A DNA stretch of 20,160 bases, taken from the NCBI GenBank assembly GCA_036495485.1, contig DASXMU010000348.1, forward strand, positions 1-20,160, in the 5' to 3' direction. The stretch comes from PALSA-505 sp036495485 (GTDB taxonomy: Bacteria; Actinomycetota; Actinomycetes; Streptosporangiales; Streptosporangiaceae). The notes under the pieces are model-generated. The model was not told the DNA's origin. It did not search any database and worked only from the letters and a program-made list of their open reading frames with translations. This document shows, in pieces, positions 14,335 to 20,160 of the stretch (the first letter of the stretch is position 1; the number at the start of each line of letters is the position of its first letter). The translations under genes and the position numbers were made by a program.

Positions 14335-15036
14335 ATGATCGACCGTGAGCGCCTGCTGCTGCACCTGACCGTTGACCTGGTAATCCTCACCGTCCGGGAC
14401 AATCTCCTGAACGTTCTGGTGATTGAGCGGGCCAACGAGCCGCACCGGGGGCATGATGCACTGCCCGGTGGATTCCTGCGGGCTGGGGAGGACCTGCGCG
14501 AGGCGGCGGAGCGGGAACTGGCCGAGGAGACCAGCCTGGACGGCGGCATCCTGCACCTGGAGCAGCTCGCCACCTACGGTGCCCCGGAGCGTGACCCCCG
14601 CGGCCGGGTGGTCAGCGTCGCCTACCTCGCGGTCGCCCCGAACCTGCCCATTCCGGCGGCCGGCTCGGATGCGCGCAGTGCCCGCTGGGAACCGGTCGAA
14701 CAGGTCCGTGACCGGCTCGCGTTCGACCATGCCCAGATCCTGGGTGACGCGGTCGAACAGGCCAGGGCACACCTGGAGTTCACCACGCTCGCGGCGGCCT
14801 TCTGCGATCCCACGTTTACCATCGGCGACCTGCGCAACGTGTACGAGGTGGTCTGGGGCATGCCACTGGACCCGAGGAACTTCAGCCGGAAGGTCACCAA
14901 CACCGAAGGATTCGTGCAGCCCACCGGGGGCAAGCGCGCACCGGAGACCGGCCGCCCCGCGACGCTCTACCGGCGTGGCCCGGCCCACTCTCTCAACCCG
15001 CCGCTGATGCGCAGCGCCGCGGCTGCCTCCTGCTAG
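14335..15036 (+). CDS. nrtR: NrtR-like Nudix / winged-helix transcriptional regulator
   Basis: The 233-aa protein has an N-terminal Nudix domain (about 10-150) and a C-terminal winged helix (about 155-215) with the family signatures FTIGDLRNVYEVVWG, RNFSRKV and GRPATLYRR. NrtR proteins are repressors of NAD-biosynthesis and pentose/ADP-ribose genes that respond to ADP-ribose or related NAD metabolites. The Nudix box G46-x5-E52-x7-R60-E61-xx-E64-E65-x-S67 keeps the catalytic Glu residues but has Ser where Gly is usual, in line with sensors that have lost or reduced hydrolysis. Three TGTC-N5-GACA sites upstream suggest self-control and control of the minus-strand transcript. No NAD-biosynthesis gene is in the window. 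Its TAG stop interlocks with that of the convergent SARP gene. Confidence 0.85.
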   Translation: MIDRERLLLHLTVDLVILTVRDNLLNVLVIERANEPHRGHDALPGGFLRAGEDLREAAERELAEETSLDGGILHLEQLATYGAPERDPRGRVVSVAYLAVAPNLPIPAAGSDARSARWEPVEQVRDRLAFDHAQILGDAVEQARAHLEFTTLAAAFCDPTFTIGDLRNVYEVVWGMPLDPRNFSRKVTNTEGFVQPTGGKRAPETGRPATLYRRGPAHSLNPPLMRSAAAASC

Positions 15037-18000
15037 CCGGTGTCGCCCGGGCGGCGGTAGATGCGGTCCTCCTCCGGCAGATCCGCTGCCGCATAGAGGT
15101 TCTCGATGCGGGTCCATGCCTCCTGCGCGGCGGCGGTGTCGCCGCGTTCGGCCATGACCCGGGCGAGTTCGGCGAGGGCCTGGGCCTCCAGGCTGGCCTC
15201 GTCGCCGTCGTGCAGCATGGCGACGGCCTTGCGCAATGTCTCAGCCTGCTCGCCGGGCTGGCCCTGGGCCTGGCGCAGTTCGGCGACCGACAGCCAGATC
15301 CGGCCCTCCAGCGGGGCGCTGGCTATGTCGTGCGCCAGGCCGGCCGCCTTGGTGAGGTGACGGCCGGCGATGCTGTAGGCGCCTTTGCGGCCGGCGACCT
15401 GGCCGAGGCCGTGCAGGGCGTAGGCGTGCCCGCCGCCGGGAGTGTCGCCGTAGAAGTCGAAGACCGCGTCGAAGGCGACCTGGGCGCCGTCGACGTCGTT
15501 CCTGAGCAGGCAGGCCTGGCCGATCCAGTACCTGGCCTGGGCGATCAGCCGCTTTTGGCCCAGTTCGCTGGCCACGGTCTCGGCCAGTTCCAGTGCCTGG
15601 CGGGCTTCGTCGTGGCGGCCGAGGTCGAGATGGGTCTGCCCGATGAACCGCAGCGTCTGGCAGCGCCCGACCGGGTCGGCGCTCCCGGTGTAGTAGCCGA
15701 GCGCGTCGTCGAACAGTGCCAGCGCCCGGGTCAGGTGGCCGTGCCGGCGCAGCGCGTTGGCCAGCGTGCGCAGGGCGATCGCCTGGCCGTGCTGGTCACC
15801 GCAGCCGGCCAGCAGGCCGGCCGCCCGCTCGAGATTGGCCAGGTCCGACCCGCCGCCGCGCATGCTGGCTGGCAGGGCCGGCTGGTTGAGGCAGGCCAGC
15901 ACGATCCCCTCACCGCGCCGGTCGCCCACCCGGCGGCAGGCTTCCAGCGCCACGGTGTGGGTCGCGTGCCAGTCGTCGTGGTAGCCATTGACCGTGTAGA
16001 ACTCGTGCGCGGAGACCGCCAGGTCCCAGCAGATGCTGGTCAGGCCCAGCGCGGCGCTGTCCTCGACCGCCGCCCTGATGCTGGCCCGTTCCTTCTCGAA
16101 CCAGACCTCCGCGGACTCGTCCACCTCGGCTAGCACCTCGGCCGGTGCCTCCCAGGCTGGCACCGGGCTGTGCACCACCTCGTAATCGCCGCCGAGCAGC
16201 CCCGCGTGGGCGCGCCGGGTCAGGGTGAGCAGGGCCTGGTAGGCCCGGGCCGGGACGGCGTCGCGGTCGCCGGGATACTCGGCCAGCCCGCGGCGGCGAG
16301 CGTAGTCCCTGGTGAGGTCGTGGAACCGGTAGCGCATATCGGATTCCACCGACTCGAGCATGAAGCTGGCGGTGAGCTGCGTCAGCGCCCGGTCGGCGTC
16401 CACCCCGGCGCCGTCGAGCAGCGCGGCGGCCGTCCACAGGCCGAAGCTGGTCAGCGGGAGCAGGCCAAGCCCCAGGAACAGCTGCCGTGCACCGGCATCC
16501 AGCCGGTCCAGCCCGGCCCCGATGGTGCGCGCCACGTTGAGCTGCCCGTAGACAAACCCTTCCGGCCCGTACTGCGTCAGCCGGTGTACCAGCTGCGCCG
16601 TGGACCTGGGATGGTCGTGCACGCGCAGTGCCCCGGCGATGCGCAGCGCCAGCGGCAGCCCGCCGCACAGCGTCACCACCCGGTCCACCGCGTCCAGATC
16701 CCCCTCCAGCGCGATCCCGGCATCGCGCACCACCCGCAGGAACAGCTCGGTCGCCTCGGCCCGCCGCAACGGCTCCAGCGGCGCAACATGATGCGCCCCG
16801 CTGATCTGCGGCAGCCGCTGCCCCGCTGTCACCAGCACCGCACATCCCGGGTTGGCCGGCACCAGGTCGGCCACCTGCGCCTCATCGGCCGCATCATCCA
16901 GCACGATCAGCACCCGCCGCTCGGCCAGCAGCGTCCGGTAGGCCGCCAGCCGCTCCGCGGTCGTCTCCGGCACCCCTGCCCCCCTAAACGCCTGTATGAA
17001 TTGCGCTACCACCTCGCCGGTATCGGCCGCTCTACCGGTGGTACCGCGCAGCTCCATGTACAGCTGCCCGTCCGGGTAGCGGCCGGTGGCCTCGTGCGCG
17101 GCCCGCAGCGCCAGCGCCGTTTTGCCGATGCCACCGGGCCCGGAGATCACCAGTACTGGCGCCGTGGCACCGGGCTTACGGCGCAGCAGCCAGGACACCT
17201 CCGCCGTTAGGTCTTCCCGCCCGACCAGGTCGGCTGGAGGTGGCAATTTGTGCGGCACGATCACGACCGCAGCATCTTCGGCTCCGGTCCGTTTGACGAT
17301 CGCCGCCTCCGCCGACGCGATCGCCGCCTCATCCCGCCGACCTATCGCGAAGTACAACCTCCGCAGCACCGGGTTCGGTTCGCCACCGGTCTCCTCGCTG
17401 AGTGCATCCCGGTAGCGCTCGTAGGCGCTGGCCGCGTTGCCTACGTGCCCGCACCGATACTCCGCCAGCATGAGCTGCTCGCACAGCCGCTGGTCGGAGG
17501 GGTAGAACCCGGCGATCGACGTTAGCTCATCGAGGATGTTCTCGTGATTGGCTTGGGCCACTTCCAGCTCGAACAGCCGGATCGCGGCTCGCTTGTGCCG
17601 CCGCTCCAGCGCAACGGCGTCCAGATGGAATGCGTCGCTGGGCACGTTTGCCAGCGGACGCGGCCCACGCCACAGTTGCAACGCTCGCCGCAGACAACCG
17701 ATCTCATCCTCTGTACGGCTGTCCGCCCCCGCCTCGTCGGCATCCCGGACCAGCCGCTGAAAGAGCAACGTATCGACATCGTCCTCGACGACGCGCATCT
17801 CGTACCCGAATCCGGAATGGGTCCGCAAATCCCCGCGCCGACCGATCTGATCGAGCAGAGTGCGCACCGCGTTCACCCGCTTGTGCAGTTGCGCTTCCCG
17901 GACATCCTCGCTCCCCCAGGCCATCCGGATCAGATCGGTCTTGGACACCCGCCGGTTTGCATTCACCAGCAGGGCAGCCAGAACGGTCAGGGTAGGGCCA

Positions 18001-18410
18001 GCTGGCAGGCTGAGAAGGTGATCATCCCGGCCGATCTCCAGATCACCCAGCAAGCGGTAGCTCCCAGAGTGAGGTGCGACCTCGTCCCCAGCAGCAACTC
18101 TGGCAGGCAACCTGTCATGCGATGCTGGTGCTGCACTTCGTGGGTTCCCTGCCGATGCGCCTGGTGTTCGCTTGACGGCGCCCGCCGCCTGGCGAACCTC
18201 ATCCCGGGGTATTTCCTCGCTTCCTGCACTACTGCGCCGATCAATGATCCGGGCAACCGCATGCTTGATGGCGGACTCTTCATCGACGGCGTCGCGGATC
18301 GGCGTAGTGCCCTCCGCCTGTCTGAGGAGGTCGTCAAAACGACCGTCCAGTTCCTCTGCGGAGAGGCCGTCGTCATGACGATCCGGCGTGCGGTCCTCAT
18401 CACTGTTCAT
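15033..18410 (-). CDS. AfsR/SARP-type STAND regulator (wHTH-BTAD-NB-ARC-TPR) with N-terminal extension
   Basis: A 1125-aa activator. Residues 1-115 are a hydrophilic, acidic then Ala/Pro-rich extension (LSAEELDGRFDDLLRQAEG) absent from ordinary SARPs. Winged helix about 117-207 (YRLLGDLEIG, AALLVNANRRVSKTDLI, RVNAVRTLLDQIG, HSGFGYEM); BTAD about 213-356; NB-ARC/STAND ATPase about 395-700 with P-loop GPGGIGKT (424-431), Walker B-like LIVLDD (501-506), GLPLAL (584-589) and RYRFHDLTRDYA (693-704); TPR-like repeats to the end (for example RRHGHLTRALALFDDALGYY). STAND proteins are NTP-driven switches; SARPs recruit RNA polymerase to direct-repeat promoters, often of secondary-metabolite genes. The ATG at 18410 overlaps the stop of the upstream RES-sigma gene (ATGA) and has its own GGGAG site, so the two are made together. 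GC content falls towards its N-terminus. Confidence 0.92.
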   Translation of the reverse strand: MNSDEDRTPDRHDDGLSAEELDGRFDDLLRQAEGTTPIRDAVDEESAIKHAVARIIDRRSSAGSEEIPRDEVRQAAGAVKRTPGASAGNPRSAAPASHDRLPARVAAGDEVAPHSGSYRLLGDLEIGRDDHLLSLPAGPTLTVLAALLVNANRRVSKTDLIRMAWGSEDVREAQLHKRVNAVRTLLDQIGRRGDLRTHSGFGYEMRVVEDDVDTLLFQRLVRDADEAGADSRTEDEIGCLRRALQLWRGPRPLANVPSDAFHLDAVALERRHKRAAIRLFELEVAQANHENILDELTSIAGFYPSDQRLCEQLMLAEYRCGHVGNAASAYERYRDALSEETGGEPNPVLRRLYFAIGRRDEAAIASAEAAIVKRTGAEDAAVVIVPHKLPPPADLVGREDLTAEVSWLLRRKPGATAPVLVISGPGGIGKTALALRAAHEATGRYPDGQLYMELRGTTGRAADTGEVVAQFIQAFRGAGVPETTAERLAAYRTLLAERRVLIVLDDAADEAQVADLVPANPGCAVLVTAGQRLPQISGAHHVAPLEPLRRAEATELFLRVVRDAGIALEGDLDAVDRVVTLCGGLPLALRIAGALRVHDHPRSTAQLVHRLTQYGPEGFVYGQLNVARTIGAGLDRLDAGARQLFLGLGLLPLTSFGLWTAAALLDGAGVDADRALTQLTASFMLESVESDMRYRFHDLTRDYARRRGLAEYPGDRDAVPARAYQALLTLTRRAHAGLLGGDYEVVHSPVPAWEAPAEVLAEVDESAEVWFEKERASIRAAVEDSAALGLTSICWDLAVSAHEFYTVNGYHDDWHATHTVALEACRRVGDRRGEGIVLACLNQPALPASMRGGGSDLANLERAAGLLAGCGDQHGQAIALRTLANALRRHGHLTRALALFDDALGYYTGSADPVGRCQTLRFIGQTHLDLGRHDEARQALELAETVASELGQKRLIAQARYWIGQACLLRNDVDGAQVAFDAVFDFYGDTPGGGHAYALHGLGQVAGRKGAYSIAGRHLTKAAGLAHDIASAPLEGRIWLSVAELRQAQGQPGEQAETLRKAVAMLHDGDEASLEAQALAELARVMAERGDTAAAQEAWTRIENLYAAADLPEEDRIYRRPGDTG

Positions 18411-19681
18411 GGAAATCTCCCTAACCCCCTGAAGGTGCTACGCAGGAGCATCTGCAGCTCACGGCGAGCCGCATGCAGCCGGGACTTGACCGTCCCAACC
18501 GGAATGTCGTCAAGAAGACGAGCGATCTCTTGCTCGGTGTACCTGTAGTAGTCATGCAGCAGAAAAACCTCTGCCTTGTTACGAGAAATCTGGCGTATTG
18601 CCTGCCCCAAGGCGAGACGATCATCAGCCCTACCCACTTGGTCTATGTTAAAAAAACCATGGTCGTACCATTGATTGACACCGGATGCACCGAGGAGACC
18701 CTTCTTGGCTTCGGTAGCCTGAACAGCAAACGCGATTCGTTTCGCTGTCTTGATAACATATCCAACGGGGTTGGCATGATGCGCCACAGTGTCCCACTTC
18801 CTGTAGGCGATGAGCATGGCTTGCTGAGCGGCGTCGTTGGCAAGTTCCCGGTCGAGCACAGCCGCGTTAACAATGTCGCCAACCATGCGCAGGTGTGCCT
18901 TGAAGAAGATGCGAAAATCAGGCAGGGAAGACTCGGCAGACTTGTCCGCCTCGCCGACAGGCCCCACACTGATCGTCGGCAGATCCTGGCCTTTGTCATC
19001 TTTTGTCCGCAGATCCACCGCACTGGGAGCTACGTCTATCCCCCACGGCTTCAGCATGGCAGTCAGCCACTTTGTACCCTCAGCCGTATCGAGTTCGATT
19101 GACGGCTCATCCGGCTTGACGCAGTTCTCCGGTGTTCGGTCGCCGAACAAGACCACCAAGTGAATCCCCGGAAATAGGGTAGACGGCCATATCATCCCCT
19201 GGGCCTCAGGAGCCAGCTCCCGCAACCACCGTGCCCATGTTTGAGTCGCAGCGTAATCGCATGGCTCAGCGGTGACCAGCCAGTCATCCTGCGCAACCCG
19301 GTGTAGATCATCGAGAGTCAGTAGCGCGACGAGCCGAAGGGACCGCGCGCTCTTCAGCGTGGATACAGAGAGGTTCGTAGTCGCGGTGCTGGGCAGCGAC
19401 CGGTAGCCTGCAGTGCTGAACGGAACGGAGCGCACTAGGCATTCAGCCGCCGCAGCCTCAGCCGACATGGCTGCATTCAGGGTGGGAAATGGATCATCAG
19501 GAGTAGGGTCGAACCTTCCTTCATCCCACCGGTTAACCGCTCGTGGCTTATCACCATATGGCGGAGTGAACGTGCACCTCCCGAGACACCTGTCGTGCAC
19601 GCGCCACAGCCGTTCGCCTATCGGAAGTGCCACGATCCGTGGCCGTGTATCCCACTTGCTGGGAGGCTGGGTAAAAGGCAT
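18407..19681 (-). CDS. RES-domain / ECF-like sigma factor fusion
   Basis: A 424-aa protein from ATG 19681 (AGGGAAG ribosome site). Residues about 17-185 resemble a RES domain: IGERLWRVHD (Arg27), NRWDEGRFDP (Arg56), PTLNAAMSAEAAAAECL (Glu80), TWARWLRELAP, GMIWPS (Ser167) and HLVVLFGDR. RES is named for conserved Arg, Glu and Ser and is the fold of toxins such as MbcT and ParT that degrade NAD+ or transfer its ADP-ribose. After a spacer (186-250) comes sigma region 2 (about 256-320: FRIFFKAHLRMVG, AAQQAMLIAYRKWD, NPVGYVIKTAKRIAF) and region 4 (about 355-413: AEVFLLHDYYRYTEQEIARL, VGTVKSRLHAARRELQ). ECF sigma factors are normally about 180-200 residues. It is coupled to the downstream SARP gene; the upstream ORF overlaps its start by 64 bases. 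Enzymatic activity is unproven. Confidence 0.82.
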   Translation of the reverse strand: MPFTQPPSKWDTRPRIVALPIGERLWRVHDRCLGRCTFTPPYGDKPRAVNRWDEGRFDPTPDDPFPTLNAAMSAEAAAAECLVRSVPFSTAGYRSLPSTATTNLSVSTLKSARSLRLVALLTLDDLHRVAQDDWLVTAEPCDYAATQTWARWLRELAPEAQGMIWPSTLFPGIHLVVLFGDRTPENCVKPDEPSIELDTAEGTKWLTAMLKPWGIDVAPSAVDLRTKDDKGQDLPTISVGPVGEADKSAESSLPDFRIFFKAHLRMVGDIVNAAVLDRELANDAAQQAMLIAYRKWDTVAHHANPVGYVIKTAKRIAFAVQATEAKKGLLGASGVNQWYDHGFFNIDQVGRADDRLALGQAIRQISRNKAEVFLLHDYYRYTEQEIARLLDDIPVGTVKSRLHAARRELQMLLRSTFRGLGRFP

Positions 19682-20052
19682 CGACCGCTTCCCTCGCGCT
19701 CAAGTGGCGATGATCCGATAGGTCGGACGCAGGCTTTGCCTTGCCCCAAGCCGATCCGGCTGATGCTCGCCTTCTCACTCGCGACCGTCCCTCCGATGAT
19801 GCCGAACGCAACCTCGGCGGATGGGGGAATCCGGATATAAAGGACGCTACCGTCAGCACGCCGGTCATAGAGCTCGGTGCCTGACTGCAGGCTCTTCGCT
19901 ACGCTGTGCAAGGTGGTCCGCCGTTCACGTTCAAAGACGCGGGCAGCTTTGCCTTCGATACAGGTATGGATCACCCCCCACAGGCCAGGGGACTTGGGAT
20001 GGCCCGCGGGACGTACGATCCAGGCAGCGTCCCGGAGAACCCTGATCACCAT
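19618..20052 (-). CDS. Unrecognised small protein upstream of the RES-sigma gene
   Basis: ATG 20052 is chosen over an ATG at 20079 because AAGGAG (20064-20059) lies six bases upstream. The 144-aa product begins MVIRVLRDAAWIVRPAGHPK and includes WGVIHTCIEGKAARVFE, SLQSGTELYDRRADGSVLYI and AEVAFGIIGGTVASEKASIS. It is soluble, with no membrane span or signal peptide. I do not recognise the family. The last ~21 codons overlap the RES-sigma gene in another frame, which is unusual and could mean the true end is earlier (a frameshift or misread base) or that the RES-sigma start is downstream. As the upstream partner of a RES gene it occupies the place of an antitoxin or sensor, but nothing in its sequence (no visible helix-turn-helix) demonstrates that. 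Confidence 0.5.
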   Translation of the reverse strand: MVIRVLRDAAWIVRPAGHPKSPGLWGVIHTCIEGKAARVFERERRTTLHSVAKSLQSGTELYDRRADGSVLYIRIPPSAEVAFGIIGGTVASEKASISRIGLGQGKACVRPIGSSPLEREGSGRCLLPSLPASGIHGHGSWHFR

Positions 20053-20067
20053 GCTCAACTCCTTCCG

Positions 20068-20083
20068 AAGTGTGCTCACACTT
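20068..20083. promoter_or_regulatory. Perfect 16-bp palindrome upstream of the RES-sigma operon
   Basis: AAGTGTG (20068-20074) and CACACTT (20077-20083) are exact inverted copies around CT, with further pairing CC/GG two bases outside. It lies four bases upstream of the ribosome site of the first gene in the operon, a good position for an operator or an mRNA hairpin. Confidence 0.5.
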
Positions 20084-20160
20084 GGGTAAGGAGCTAACTC
20101 GTAAGAGGGTTCAGCAGAACCAGAGAAATTCTGGATCCATTTCCTGAGCCATCAGCCAGG

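Noticed and set aside
15210..16133. Plus-strand frame opposite the SARP TPR region
   Set aside because: Low-complexity Gly/Gln/Arg/Val composition, no ribosome site, and the opposite strand carries a coherent STAND protein.
20094..20160. C-terminus of another minus-strand gene entering from the right edge
   Set aside because: Two minus-strand frames are open from the edge (stops at 20096-20094 and 20113-20111), but each gives only 15-22 residues without recognisable features, so neither can be supported.

Overview
The window is high-GC DNA with strong G/C bias at third codon positions, GTG as well as ATG starts, PknB-type Ser/Thr kinases, an FHA-ABC exporter, an LmeA-like lipoprotein-type protein, DUF3618 and an AfsR/SARP-type regulator. 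This combination points to an actinomycete (Actinomycetota, probably a filamentous genus); I cannot place it more precisely. Three 60-base lines at 15541-15720 count to about 71% GC, whereas 18541-18720 counts to about 52%, so the right end looks compositionally foreign.

Region 1 (1-4572) is a sugar-uptake locus. A LacI-family repressor (minus strand, cut by the left edge) diverges from an ATPase-permease-lipoprotein ABC importer of the ribose/fructose class. The 344-bp divergent gap holds two nearly identical 14-bp pseudo-palindromes centred on AACGTT, a TTGACA-N17-GAGGAT promoter with one operator just downstream, a perfect 9-bp inverted repeat, a possible 16-codon leader ORF and three 30-bp tandem repeats at the ATPase 5' end. 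A UUCG-capped hairpin ends the operon.

Region 2 (4707-13823) is a cell-envelope signalling locus. A small DUF3618 membrane protein converges on a minus-strand cluster: kinase 2, a GTGA-coupled DUF2993/LmeA-like protein, then kinase 1. The kinases are paralogues with the plan cytoplasmic kinase, disordered linker, one membrane span and extracellular propeller-like domain. Diverging from kinase 2 is a 786-aa FHA-FHA-ABC-ABC2 exporter of the type of mycobacterial Rv1747, which is known as a partner of the kinase PknF. The inferred logic is that one or both kinases phosphorylate the exporter, and the LmeA-like protein handles an envelope lipid.

Region 3 (13824-15036) holds a tiny secreted peptide gene and a probable nrtR (Nudix-winged-helix regulator, an NAD-metabolism repressor family). 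Between them are three TGTC-N5-GACA operators that overlap a minus-strand TTGACA promoter and the nrtR promoter. A GTG-initiated minus-strand frame with strong codon bias lies directly downstream of that minus promoter.

Region 4 (15033-20160) is the most unusual part. A minus-strand operon encodes an unrecognised small protein, then a protein whose first ~185 residues look like a RES domain (an NAD+-consuming toxin fold) fused to an ECF-like sigma factor, then, through an ATGA overlap, a 1125-aa SARP-NB-ARC-TPR (STAND) regulator with an extra N-terminal segment. Its stop codon interlocks with that of nrtR. The grouping of a putative NAD+-consuming domain, a sigma factor, a STAND switch and an NAD-responsive repressor could be an undescribed NAD-linked regulatory or defence module; the functional link is inference.
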